A DNA stretch of 64,000 nt from Anadara kagoshimensis (GCA_021292105.1 CM037861.1:30048674-30112673), one strand, 5' to 3'. Shown: positions 33,477 through 43,766, counted from the first letter of the stretch. Notes: a model not told the origin generated them from the letters alone. Translations and numbers: made by a program.

Positions 33477-33780
33477 ATGGCTAAACAGCAAAGTAATATT
33501 GGCGATTTTCTTAAGTGTACAAGGAAAGAAAAATAATCAAAGGCACCCGATTCAGAACCTGTGCAGTCTGGCTCATCTGACTTGACATTTAAAAGAGAAC
33601 AAGGGTTTTTAACAGCATGGTTAACAGGGTATCCATGTGCGAAATACATTACAATCCAAAAAAGGTGATGGCTTGTGATTCATGCATCCATGCATCGAAA
33701 AACAATGCATTCACAGTCGGTTGTAACTTGTAACAATTTTCAAAATTCAACATTATTGCGACACCAGGACAATATATAAT
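33477..33780 (+). pseudogene. hAT-type (TTF-like) zinc-finger N-terminus relic
   Basis: Translates as MAKQQSNIGDFLKC, then FKREQGFLTAWLTGYPCAKY, then in another frame MACDSCIHASKNNAFTVGCN. This order (short Lys-rich start, W..G.P...Y, C..C, NAFTxGC) is the zinc-finger N-terminus of KIAA1586/ZNF862-like, hAT-derived proteins. In-frame stops (near 33528 and 33712) and a shift near 33662 break it. A dead transposase fragment. Confidence 0.6.
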
Positions 33781-34494
33781 CATAAATATATAATTAATAC
33801 TTTTAATTTAATTCAGTTATGGGACCCACATTTGAAAGTTTGGACCCCATTTATTTTTTTAAATTGGATTCCTAAAAACCCACAATTTTGAATGTTGTGT
33901 AAAACCCTGTTTGAGATTCATTTTTTCAGAAATTTTGGAAATGTGTCAAACATGCTAAAAGCACATGGCAATGTTTACATCCAAAATGTGGTCTTCCCAT
34001 AGGAAGTGCATGGTGCGACAGAAGTCTTTACGTGGGAAATATAGTGCTATAGTCAACCAATTCAGGTTTAAATTTTTGCAAACCTAAGAACCTCTCACCT
34101 TGGCAATATTGCAAAGTACAACCTATTAACAAATTTAATTGAGCATGGTCTAAGGAAAGACCTTTGGGTTTATTATATGAACTACTTTTGACCGCCCCAC
34201 ATCTGGCCTTATCACGACTGAGGTCTTCTACCGTTGCTAAATTTCAAGGATTTTTGGTTTACATAAATAACATGGTTTTGCTGAATTAAGTGGCATTGAC
34301 TCAAATTTGTTCTGGGTGGCAATTTTACAAGTTGCTCCAATTTTAATGAAATTTGGTTTACATGTAAATATACTGAGTTAGATATCAGCGACAAAATATT
34401 GTTTTAAGTGATGACCGCCATTTTTCTGCCCATAATGCGTTGGGTGCCAGATGAGCCTTTCAGGCTCCTGGGAGCCTCTTTAGTTCCATGCTCC

Positions 34495-34640
34495 TTTCCT
34501 TCTCAATTTTGATTTTACATGCTAAACAGGAGGTACTTACTGTTCCAGAGCACCCAGCCTCACTTCCCTGGTCAAAGTTCACATGATTAACTTAACATGC
34601 TAGTTCTCAAAGTATTTACTTTGCTTTGTGATTGTGATTT
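34495..34640 (-). repeat. Dispersed repeat R1, copy 4
   Basis: TGCTAAACAGGAGGTACTTA, TTCCAGAGCACCCAGCCTCA, CTTCCCTGG; complement of copy 1 and the most complete copy in the window. Confidence 0.6.
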
Positions 34641-34924
34641 TGATGGAACAATATGTTTGTGTTTAATCAGCACAAACATGTGATATTCATTGATTCTGAT
34701 TTAAATATTCTTTGAATTCAATCCAAGTACCTTGAATTATCAGCCTTTTGTACTTGAGAATATAACCTTATTATAATAAGATTTAAATAGTGCATGTAAA
34801 ACTTATACCACAAGTTGGTAAGAGTTATTGCCCTGTGAGTCTTTATTTTTTGCCATCCAAATTGATCAGATTTGATTCTTTCCTATATACATAGGTTGTA
34901 GGGTAATGGAGTTTGAGACCCAAG

Positions 34925-35425
34925 CTATGTTTCCATTCCTGGTAGCCAAAATCACCATTGGCTACTAATTTCTGTGGAATTCTTTCAAAAAGTAACCTAT
35001 TTTAGCAAATTTGTGGAAAAATACTTTTTAAAGTTAAAGTTAAAGTCTGTCCCGAGCCATTAGGCCCATCAGGCCGGAGCTTATCCCGGTTTAGGTGGCG
35101 TTAAGCAACTGAGAGTACAAGACTCTCCCCTGAATGGGACGCCGGTCCATCGCAGGGTTAACCCCCAGCATTTTGCTGGTACTCATTTATTTTTCAGCTG
35201 AGTGAACTGGAACAACGTGAAATTAAGTGTCTTGCTCAAGGACACAACACATCGCCCGGTCCAGGGATCGAACCCATGACCTTCGAATCATGAGTCCAAC
35301 GCCTTAACCACTAGGCCACGCGCTTCCACAAAAAAAAAAAAAATATAATAATACTTTAAAAAGGACTATATTTTCACAAATTTTGAAATTTGGCTACTAA
35401 TTATTTTAAATTTATGGAAACCTAG
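34925..35425. mobile_element. MITE E, copy 2, inserted in SINE A and itself interrupted
   Basis: Ends CTATGTTTCCAT and the complement of CTAGGTTTCCAT, with a 6-bp CCCAAG duplication. Interior matches 14179-14340 apart from the SINE at about 35028-35348. Confidence 0.85.
35028..35348 (-). repeat. Meta-SINE-like tRNA-derived SINE
   Basis: Reverse complement: tRNA-like head GCGTGGCCTAGTGGTTAAGG with B box GGGTTCGATCCCTG, a central domain (TTGAGCAAGACACTTAATTT; GATGGACCGGCGTCCCATTC; AGCTCCGGCCTGATGGGCCT), and a (CTTTAA)n tail. AATACTTT flanks both sides as target duplication. The central domain resembles the Meta-SINE domain reported from bivalves (from memory). Confidence 0.85.
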
Positions 35426-35967
35426 CCCAAGTCTAGATTCTTTCAGTTATATTGAGATGGTCAGTTCAGGGATAAAGGAGGAAACCGGAGTGCTTAGTGA
35501 AAACCACTGGCCTTTGCCAAGCAGACTGACAAATTTTCTGGCACCAGAATCTGTCCCAAGTGGAATTTGAACCTAGGTGGTGAGAGGTGTTGTGATCACG
35601 TCCTTTGACCCACATTGCCACCAAGGCCCCCTTAGAAGTTGTAAATTTTGTTGCTTTGTTATATCAGCCTACATCGTTTATTTCTGTTGAAATTGTGTAA
35701 ACAATACTGCAGTACAACATACATACATGTGCAGAGTACATATATGTCATTATTGTTGATACAAATGTACTGTAAAACTGATGTTGTATATTGCAGTCAC
35801 AACTTTTCACAATTTTCTATCATGAAAAAAGGCCACTTAGGTATTGATGGCCTTCTTGTCTAAATTATATACAAGAAAAATTGAACTGACTTTGAATTTC
35901 AGTGGTATATGGTAGTGATATCCAAATATTTTTGTGAAAAACTGATTATCTGTCCACTTAGACCATC

Positions 35968-36177
35968 CAATTGATGTATCCCGGGCCACACCCACAATGT
36001 TCCGTCAAATGGCCAGATGCTTGATTTACACGCAAAAAGAATGAAGACTCAGCCTGAATAGCGCCATTTAATGACGTCACTGACACTAGTACGTCATTCG
36101 TTGCCGTGATGCTGCTTTAGTACCGTGATGGCGGCCAATGTCGGAACATTGTGGGCGTGGCCGGCGATATGTCAATT
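35968..36177 (-). mobile_element. MITE D, copy 2 (inverted)
   Basis: GGGCCACACCCACAATGTTC at the left and its complement-like GAACATTGTGGGCGTGGCC at the right. Contains TGACGTCA and GATGGCGGCCAATG. Confidence 0.85.
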
Positions 36178-36741
36178 ATCAACTGCAAAATATCAAAAAT
36201 CCATTATCAGATGGGGAAAGGGAAGCAACTCTTGCTGTCCTGGATAGCTGTTTAAGGTTATATCAGAGATATACTAGCTAGTTATTCAGCTGAAATTATG
36301 AATGAATCTGAATCACTTCCTGGAAGACTGTACTTTCACTGAAGCAATAACATTTCATGAATAATCAGATACGTAGTGATGTTTATGTATCATGATGGAT
36401 AAGGTATTTCCTTAATAATGAGCTGTCTAGGTTTTGTTGTAAATAAAATTCCAGGATGTACTGATCCAGTTCATACAGTGACCGGTATTAGTACTTCTCA
36501 AAAATCTGAAATTTTCAGTTTGAAATTTTTGGATATATTTTGGTTATTAGAATAAGGCCTTGTTTGATAAAAAATCAAATCAGATATTTTCCAGTAAGTA
36601 TAATACAGTTACATTTGTTTAATTTGTTTTAAAACTATTACTTGTACAGTATTTTTTTTTTTTTTTCAAATTTGTTTATTTGCTTATTTTTAGACTACAG
36701 TATTGAAATTTGTTGTTACAATTCTAGATGAAGTTCAGTAA

Positions 36742-36853
36742 TTGTGTTAATGTCCCAATCAAGAATATTTCACTTATATTGAGTTATCACCAGCTATAGA
36801 GGAAGGTGCAGAAATTTTCCTGTTTGTTGCACTGATGGCATTATTATTATTAT
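36742..36853 (-). repeat. SINE family B, 3' fragment
   Basis: GTTAATGTCCCAATCAAGAA, ATTTCACTTATATTGAGTTA, CACCAGCTATAG, then GCACTGATGGCATTATT. Matches the copy at 50358-50640. Confidence 0.7.
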
Positions 36854-37044
36854 AGATGGATGACAGTGTTTTATTTAGGAAATCAGTACATGTAATAAGA
36901 TAAATGATGTTGGCTGTTGTTTCACAATTGCCCATCTTATGAGTTTGCAGAATTTTAAAGGTTAGGCCTGGTAATGACTGGAAACAGTTGTCATAAGTGT
37001 GTAACTTCACCAATAGGTTTTAATGTCTTTATCAATACATATTA

Positions 37045-37203
37045 TAGTAGAGCAGATAAGTCCATTTTTTTGGCCAAATCGTTCAGTTTGTGATACAAGC
37101 ATGAAACTTGGTGTACATATTGCCCAAGGGTAACTATTAACAAAACACTGTCTAGCCACTCGAACAATCCAATATGGCGGTCAAAATCCAACATGGCCGC
37201 CAA
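37045..37203 (+). repeat. Left terminal inverted repeat of the 6.7-kb transposon
   Basis: Pairs with 43612-43766. Inner part carries CAATATGGCGGTC and CAACATGGCCGCCAA. Confidence 0.85.
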
Positions 37204-37778
37204 CCGGTGTTACAAATCTCAATTTTTCAAATTTCATCATATAATGTTTGATTTTTTTTACTATTGCAATGGCTTTTTAAGATATTTTAGTGTTTTAACA
37301 CTTCCATTTTCAAATAAAAAAGCATTATTCTAATTTTTACCCATACTTCACATATATTATGATACAGTTTATTTTGCGAATAGAGTGGATATCATGCACT
37401 ACCAGGGCACACTGGTGATATTTCACTGCTGTTTAACTCAGCATGGGGTTCAGTGTCAGCTAATTACAATTAGTATCCCAAATGTTATCTAATCCGCCCC
37501 ATTTATGATTAGATAGCCGCACCTGAATTGACAGGATGTGCCAGCGCGGGAGAGCCAAAAGTAGCGGGGCTATAGCTACTTGGATGGTGTACAGATCGCA
37601 CGGGATTTATGACATTGGATGAACGATCGGGCTAGGTGTAGGACTCATGGTACGAACCTAGTCGTATCCCATACCTCAAAGTGCATAGGTATTGTGAATA
37701 GCGCTCAACATTTTGGTAAAAGGCGGTAAAAGGATAAACCCTCAGCCTTCCACCATACGGTAAATAGTGTTTTGAAAA

Positions 37779-38126
37779 ATGTCACAGTCTACCTCACATA
37801 CAAATTGGGACAAATGCTGTCTTTGTCAGACAGACTCGTCTGAGAAACTTATTTCTACTAAAGCTGGATATTTTAATATAGCTCAAAACATTCCACTCTT
37901 CCATGCCATTAATGCTCTACCAATACCTCTGAACCCTGCTAGATTAAATGAAGGAGAGGGTATTGAGGAAACACTGAACACAAATAATGCAAAATATCAT
38001 AACAGCTGTAGGCTTTTGTTCAACAACACCAAATTAGACAGAGTCCAAAAAAGAAAACATCAGTTGAAAGCTGCGAGGAAATTCCCACAAAAGTACGTCG
38101 GATGTCACAAGATTTCAAATCGCTGA
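37779..38126 (+). pseudogene. Transposon protein, N-terminal segment (115 codons)
   Basis: MSQSTSHTNWDKCCLCQTDS, FHAINALPIP, NNAKYHNSC.LLFNNTKL, then a Lys/Arg-rich stretch. CxxC and HxxxC spacing suggests a zinc-binding N-terminus. This frame ends shortly after the family's coding region moves into another frame near 38090-38110, where the next ORF overlaps it. Confidence 0.75.
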
Positions 38127-39142
38127 CCATTTGTTTTTTGTGCGAGAAACACGATTCCTCATCTACACTTAGGCAGGCAATGACAATGAAACTGAATGAA
38201 ACGTTGAACCGGTGTGCGACAACTCTTGAAGATTGCAAACTTCTTGCAAAATTTAGTGCTGGTGATGTAGTTGCACAAGAATTGAAATACCATCCCGCCT
38301 GTCTTACAGCTCTTTATAATAGGGAGAGAGCACATATGCGTATTCTACAGAGTGAACAATCCTCCACTGACTCCCTTGATAAGTTTTATCCTCTGGCTTT
38401 TTCAGAGCTTATAATATACATCATGGATATGAAAGTTGCCAATGAAGAAACAAATCCCATAGTATTCAGACTTGCAGATTTAGTATCACTTTATAAAGAA
38501 CGACTACAACAACTTGGTGTTCTCTCACCAGAAGTTAATTCTACAAGACTTAAGGAGCAAATATTGTCACGTATTCCAGAGCTTGAATCATACCAAAAAG
38601 GCAGAGATATTCTACTTGCTTTTAAGAAAGATGTAAGTTCTGTGTTGTCAGACCTCAACAAATACAGTGAAGCTATCCATCTCGCTAAAGCAGCTCATAT
38701 TATTCGGAAAGAAATGTTGAATCACAAATCTAAATTTAAAAATGAATTTAATAATGAATATGTAGAGAAATCAATACCATCCACACTTCTTCAGTTAGTA
38801 TGCAGCATTGAGCATGGCGTGGATATCAAATCTCATCTTGCTAATGGCATAGTACCATCAGATTTTGCTATGGCACAGTTGTTGCAATATAACTGTTACG
38901 CTAAATACAGAGCAGGTTCTGAATACTGCAGACACTCTAAAGATCGAGAAACACCATTTGCAGTTTATATCGGACTTTTAGTGTTTGCTAAGGTAAGAAA
39001 GAAACAGCTGATCGATATCCTTCATGAACATGGTATCTGCATATCCTATGACAGAGTACTTGAAATATCTGCTCAATTAGGGGAATCGGTCATAAATCAA
39101 TATTTCGAAGAAAAGAAGGAGTTGTATGTCCTCCAGTGCTGA
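38102..39142 (+). pseudogene. Transposon protein, second segment (346 codons)
   Basis: Contains CFLCEKHDSSSTLR (second zinc-like site), LAKFSAGDVVAQELKYHPAC, SELIIYIMDMK, then HSKDRETPFAVYIG and ISYDRVLEIS. Continuous with the preceding and following segments in the family. The frame changes again near 39118-39140, where the 3' neighbour continues in another frame. Confidence 0.75.
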
Positions 39143-39720
39143 GAAAATATCTTTTCACTACTGCGGCGATGGATAACATAGACCATAATCCATCAGCAAC
39201 GACTGCAACTACCTCATTCCATGGTACAAGTATATCTTTGTTCCAACATCCAACTTTTGAAATTCAAGGTGAGATTAGACCATTTATTCCAGTGACAAAC
39301 AGTAAATCAAAACAAGTTCCAGAGCTTCCTGAATCGTTCTCCAATGTGCCACCTGCATTTTTCAAGACAGAGAATCCACAGCCATCAGAAATTGCAAACG
39401 TTCCTAAACCAGTTTCAAGACTTGCTAATATCATGATTCCAGAATACGACTGGCTTCAGACTGTTTATCTGGCTGAAAATATTAATGATGAAGTAAATAT
39501 ATCTTGGTCAGCCTTCCATGCATCCCAGAAAAGGAGTCAAGACTTTGAAATATCTATAACATCGCTTCTTCCTCTCCTGCGAGACCAAGCTCATTCCGTT
39601 GCTACAATAAAACATGTTTTGAACAAGGTCAAAGACAGTGTGGCATTTCTTAATCCAGGTCAAACACCTGTCATTGCCGCTGACCAGCCACTTTTTGCCT
39701 TAGCCAAACAAATCCAATGA
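39136..39720 (+). pseudogene. Transposon protein, third segment, first copy
   Basis: NIDHNPSATTATTSFHGTSI, SLFQHPTF, EYDWLQTVYL, SWSAFHASQ, then FLNPGQTPVIAADQPLFALA ending KQIQ at a TGA. The next codons (HWPDQYGEDKVVIMFGGLH) continue the family sequence in frame. Confidence 0.8.
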
Positions 39721-39815
39721 CACTGGCCAGATCAATACGGAGAGGATAAAGTAGTTATTATGTTTGGCGGGCTTCATATAGAAATGACAGTACTTAAGTC
39801 TATAGGATCTTTGCT

Positions 39816-40666
39816 ATGGCACAGTTGTTGCAATATAACTGTTACGCTAAATACAGAGCAGGTTCTGAATACTGCAGACACTCTAAAGATCGAGAAACAC
39901 CATTTGCAGTTTATATCGGACTTTTAGTGTTTGCTAAGGTAAGAAAGAAACAGCTGATCGATATCCTTCATGAACATGGTATCTGCATATCCTATGACAG
40001 AGTACTTGAAATATCTGCTCAATTAGGGGAATCGGTCATAAATCAATATTTCGAAGAAAAGAAGGAGTTGTATGTCCTCCAGTGCTGAGAAAATATCTTT
40101 TCACTACTGCGGCGATGGATAACATAGACCATAATCCATCAGCAACGACTGCAACTACCTCATTCCATGGTACAAGTATATCTTTGTTCCAACATCCAAC
40201 TTTTGAAATTCAAGGTGAGATTAGACCATTTATTCCAGTGACAAACAGTAAATCAAAACAAGTTCCAGAGCTTCCTGAATCGTTCTCCAATGTGCCACCT
40301 GCATTTTTCAAGACAGAGAATCCACAGCCATCAGAAATTGCAAACGTTCCTAAACCAGTTTCAAGACTTGCTAATATCATGATTCCAGAATACGACTGGC
40401 TTCAGACTGTTTATCTGGCTGAAAATATTAATGATGAAGTAAATATATCTTGGTCAGCCTTCCATGCATCCCAGAAAAGGAGTCAAGACTTTGAAATATC
40501 TATAACATCGCTTCTTCCTCTCCTGCGAGACCAAGCTCATTCCGTTGCTACAATAAAACATGTTTTGAACAAGGTCAAAGACAGTGTGGCATTTCTTAAT
40601 CCAGGTCAAACACCTGTCATTACCGCTGACCAGCCACTTTTTGCCTTAGCCAAACAAATCCAATGA
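39816..40666 (+). pseudogene. Duplicate of the second/third segments
   Basis: The second copy of the 945-bp unit: 39816-40088 repeats MAQLLQYNCYAKYRAGSEYC onward, and 40082-40666 repeats the NIDHNPS segment with one visible residue change (IAADQP to ITADQP). Confidence 0.85.
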
Positions 40667-40705
40667 CACTGGCCAGATCAATACGGAGAGGATAAAGTAG
40701 TTATT

Positions 40706-43204
40706 ATGTTTGGCGGGCTTCATATAGAAATGACAGTACTTAAGTCCATAGGATCTTTGCTGGAAGATAGCGGCTGGACAAGTGCTCTAGTTGAGGCTGA
40801 TATTGCATCTGCTGGAACAGCTGACTCTTTCTTGTCTGCATCAAGTGTAACTAAAACCCGGCAAGCACACCAAATCACAGCATGCTCCTTGTACAAGCTC
40901 CTGAAGGAAGCGTATGATAACTACGAGGAACAAACTACTGATGAACACGTACTGACCTTTGAAAATTGGCGTAATTCAAGAGAACAACAGAGTCCACAAT
41001 TCCAATTCTGGTGTATGGTACTACAGATGGAGCTGATAATTATGACCTTGGTGAGATCATTCCGGGAGGCAGATTTCAAACTTTATAAGGAATCCCTTTA
41101 TGAACTTATGCCTTACCTATTTGCCAATAATAATGTCAAGTATGCACGTTGGCTATCTGTTCATCTCAGGGACATGTTGTGTCTTGCCGATCAGCATCCA
41201 GAAGTTGCCAGGCAGTTCCATGGGGGTAATTTCGTTGTTCATAAATCAGACAGAAATTTCTCTGCTGTTGCAATTGACCAAGCTCACGAGCAAAACAATG
41301 CTATAATTAAAGGAGACGGAGGAGCTGTTGGTCTTACAGAAGACGAAAAAGCTCTTAGGAGATGGATGGTAGCTGGACCTGAGGTAAGTCGTCTTGTCTC
41401 TACCTATGAAACAGTCAGTGGTGCAAAAGATGCAACAAAAAGTACCCGTCACCATGAAGAAGGGGAGACATTCCAACATACCTTTTTTGAGAAAACACAG
41501 AAACTTACCACTGTTATGCGCGAGATGGGTAATCCTTTTGAGGAAGAATCTGAGGATCTTCTTGTTTTGGATACAAAAGACATCGCTGATGCTAGTGTTT
41601 CGCAGTTAATGAAAACACATTATCACAGAGGAAAAACCCAATTTGACTTATTTATGTCAGATCTTTGTAAGGATGCTTCTTCTTTCTATGTTCCTATAAA
41701 GAAAAACTGCATAAAATTCTTCGATCAGCGTTCCAAATCTGACTCAAAAATTACATCCAAAGTTAAACTACTAAAGGACAACTATCAACTTTTTTCTCGT
41801 CTTTTTATCTCCTGTCAAAATAGACAATGCGACTTGAAAGAGTTTTTCAAACATGAAAATCAATCTGTACCAGCTTCACTAAGTGATGGCGGAAAACTCC
41901 GAACATGCTCGAAGTCTGATTTAATTGGTATTCTGCAAGAAACAGTCATGTTGCCTGAAACAAAGCCAGAGGCAGACGCTATTATGATTGATGGTTCGGC
42001 GCTTATAAACTCAGTCCCTCCTCGTGGTGTTAAAACATTTCAGAAATATGCAACTGATGATATTCTTCCGAAGATACAGAGATATAGCTCGGAATACAAG
42101 AGAACGGACTTAGTTTTTGACGTGTATCGAGACTGTAGCCTGAAGTCTGAAGCCAGGTCCAGGAGGGGTAAAGCTGTTAGAAGAAGAGTTACAAGTACAA
42201 ATAAGACACCATCAAACTGGAGGAGTTTTCTTCGAGATAACAGCAATAAAACAGAATTGTTTAATTTTCTTGCTGACAGAGTTTCAGAAATATCTACAGC
42301 CAATACTGTTGTCGTTACAAAAGAAGAACAAGCTATGACAAGTAAAAACAATGAGGAATCTACAAATCTGGATCAAATAACACCATGCACACATGAGGAG
42401 GCTGACACCCGACTCCTCTTACATACTCGCCATGCTGTAGAATGTGGATATAAATCTATAATTATTGAGGCTAATGATACCGATATAGTTGTGATAGCGG
42501 TAAGTTTCATCCCACATTTGAGTCAGTTGGGTTTAGAAAAATTGTGGGTCACCTTTGGGAAAGGAAGCAAACTTCGGTGGATTCCAGTACATGATGTCGC
42601 TTCCATAATCGGACAAGAGAAAACTCGCAGTATTCTTTTCTTCCATGCATTCAGTGGATGTGATGTTGTATCTGCTTTTCATGGAAAAGGAAAGAAGACT
42701 GCCTGGCAAACTTGGAATGTGTTCCCTGAAGCATCAACTGTCTTTGGCAGATTGAGTGATAGTCCATTAGAGGTAACAGCAGAGGATATGGCAACATTGG
42801 AAAGATTTGTTGTATTGATGTACGATAGAGCACTACCAACTCCATCTGTGAATGAAGCCCGGCTTGAACTTTTTGCTAGAAAACAAAAACCATATGACAT
42901 GATACCACCAACTGTAGCGGCCCTTAAGGAACATGTTAAACGCGCTGCATTTCAGGCGGGACATATATGGGGGCAGTCGTTGATTAAGGAGCCTGAGAGC
43001 AAAAGCCCTTCAGACTGGGGATGGATGAAACAAGAGGACAACACCTGGAAAGTGTTTTGGTCTAGTTTAGTACCAATAGCTAAAAGCTGTCAGGAATTGA
43101 CAAAGTGTGGCTGTAAAAGAGAGTGCATTGGCAGATGCAAATGCTATTCTTTCAGCCTTGCATGTACTAAACTTTGCAGTTGCCCATGCCCATGCCAATC
43201 GTAA
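40706..43204 (+). CDS. Transposon protein C-terminal ORF: putative catalytic core, FEN1/PIN-like nuclease and CXC domain (832 codons)
   Basis: Longest ORF in the window and intact. Residues 1-230: FGGLHIEM, SGWTSALVEADIAS, RQAHQIT, ARWLSVHLRDM, IDQAHEQNNAIIKGDGGAVG, RRWMVAGPE; with the upstream DQPLFALAKQ this could be an RNase H-like transposase core (inference). Residues 425-665 carry acidic motifs in FEN1/XPG order: IDGSALIN (D429), VFDVYRD (D472), CTHEEADTRLL (E564-D567), EANDTDIVVIA (D591, D593) and HAFSGCDVVSAF (D653), then GKGKKTAWQTW. Residues 801-830: CGCKRECIGRCKC...ACTKLCSCPCPC, a tesmin/TSO1-like CXC domain that should bind DNA and zinc. The ATG shown is simply the first Met after the upstream stop; the native protein is longer. 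Probably not expressed here. Confidence 0.85.
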   Translation: MFGGLHIEMTVLKSIGSLLEDSGWTSALVEADIASAGTADSFLSASSVTKTRQAHQITACSLYKLLKEAYDNYEEQTTDEHVLTFENWRNSREQQSPQFQFWCMVLQMELIIMTLVRSFREADFKLYKESLYELMPYLFANNNVKYARWLSVHLRDMLCLADQHPEVARQFHGGNFVVHKSDRNFSAVAIDQAHEQNNAIIKGDGGAVGLTEDEKALRRWMVAGPEVSRLVSTYETVSGAKDATKSTRHHEEGETFQHTFFEKTQKLTTVMREMGNPFEEESEDLLVLDTKDIADASVSQLMKTHYHRGKTQFDLFMSDLCKDASSFYVPIKKNCIKFFDQRSKSDSKITSKVKLLKDNYQLFSRLFISCQNRQCDLKEFFKHENQSVPASLSDGGKLRTCSKSDLIGILQETVMLPETKPEADAIMIDGSALINSVPPRGVKTFQKYATDDILPKIQRYSSEYKRTDLVFDVYRDCSLKSEARSRRGKAVRRRVTSTNKTPSNWRSFLRDNSNKTELFNFLADRVSEISTANTVVVTKEEQAMTSKNNEESTNLDQITPCTHEEADTRLLLHTRHAVECGYKSIIIEANDTDIVVIAVSFIPHLSQLGLEKLWVTFGKGSKLRWIPVHDVASIIGQEKTRSILFFHAFSGCDVVSAFHGKGKKTAWQTWNVFPEASTVFGRLSDSPLEVTAEDMATLERFVVLMYDRALPTPSVNEARLELFARKQKPYDMIPPTVAALKEHVKRAAFQAGHIWGQSLIKEPESKSPSDWGWMKQEDNTWKVFWSSLVPIAKSCQELTKCGCKRECIGRCKCYSFSLACTKLCSCPCPCQS

Positions 43205-43611
43205 TTAAGTTACATAGTTCTTATTTCAATACCTTTAACCATGTTTATTCATTATTATAATCTACTTGGGCGCCATTTTGGAATATTCAACATTTTGATC
43301 GCCATCTTGGTACATGACGGCCATTTTTCTTTTCATGTAGGCAATTCATTTCAACAGTAACAACAATAATTCACAGTCTGAAGTAAAATAGGAAACAAAT
43401 ACTAGCGTCATCACCTGAATGATTGTTGTAATGCAAATATCTCTTTTTAATGGTATTTGGCGGCCATTTTGGATATAAGACGCCATCTTAAAAATCAAAA
43501 TAGCAAAGATTTTGATCACTTTGATTAGGTAGGTAGTCTAGCAGCCGATGTTATACAAATACAAATACAAACCTAATTTAGAGGATAATGTTACAATACT
43601 ACTGTCGATAT
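43205..43611 (+). other. Transposon 3' subterminal region with GCCATnTTG motifs
   Basis: Non-coding tail with repeated GCCATTTTGGAA, GCCATCTTGG, GGCCATTTTTC, GGCCATTTTGGATAT and GCCATCTTAAAA. These motifs match the YY1-like core. Confidence 0.7.
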
Positions 43612-43766
43612 CACACTTTTGGCAGCCATCTTGAAAAATGGCCGCCATATTGGAATTCAATTTGGCTAGATACAGTTTTGCAAACAGTGACCCATCCTCA
43701 ATAACTGTGCCAAGTTTCATGCTTGTATCACTATCTGAACGATTAAGTGACTTATCTGCTCTACTA
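43612..43766 (-). repeat. Right terminal inverted repeat of the 6.7-kb transposon
   Basis: Complement of the left arm: CCAAGTTTCATGCTTGTATC and CTTATCTGCTCTACTA at the outer end, with AAATGGCCGCCATATTGG inside. Confidence 0.85.

Larger units (their letters stand above)
34901..35640 (-). repeat. SINE family A, split by a nested insertion
   Basis: The two SINE pieces are 34901-34924 (3' tail side) and 35426-35640 (tail, body, tRNA head at the right end). The interruption is MITE E, flanked by CCCAAG on both sides (34919-34924 and 35426-35431). The SINE is therefore the oldest of three layers. Confidence 0.8.
38868..40757 (+). repeat. 945-bp direct tandem duplication inside the transposon
   Basis: 38868-39812 and 39813-40757 are almost identical; I see only isolated differences (GCCGCTGACC/ACCGCTGACC, TCTATAGG/TCCATAGG). 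The junction has a TTTGCT microhomology between GATTTTGCTATGG and GATCTTTGCTGG. Both copies share the same frame change and internal stop, so those came first. Confidence 0.95.
37045..43766 (+). mobile_element. 6.7-kb DNA transposon with long TIRs and FEN1/PIN-like nuclease protein
   Basis: Left end TAGTAGAGCAGATAAGTC and right end its complement; the arms align for ~150 bp through AATCGTTCAG, GATACAAGCATGAAACTTGG and CAATATGGCGG. TTA flanks both sides (37042-37044, 43767-43769), a 3-bp target duplication. One plus-strand coding region fills the middle: zinc-like CCLC and CFLC motifs, a central domain with DQP...GGLHIEM...DQAHEQNN, a FEN1/PIN-like nuclease and a CXC domain. Similar uncharacterised proteins are common in cnidarian and mollusc genomes (from memory). 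TSD length and an XPG-like nuclease point to Academ-like elements, which is inference. This copy is non-functional: two shifts of frame, one internal stop and a 945-bp duplication. Confidence 0.88.

Noticed and set aside
41246-42900. Several frames antisense or out of frame within the 832-codon transposon ORF
   Set aside because: Shadows of the long ORF; none has its own motif.
37045-43766. Reading the large element as a retrotransposon or virus-like element
   Set aside because: No reverse transcriptase, integrase, protease or capsid motif; the ends are inverted repeats, not LTRs.
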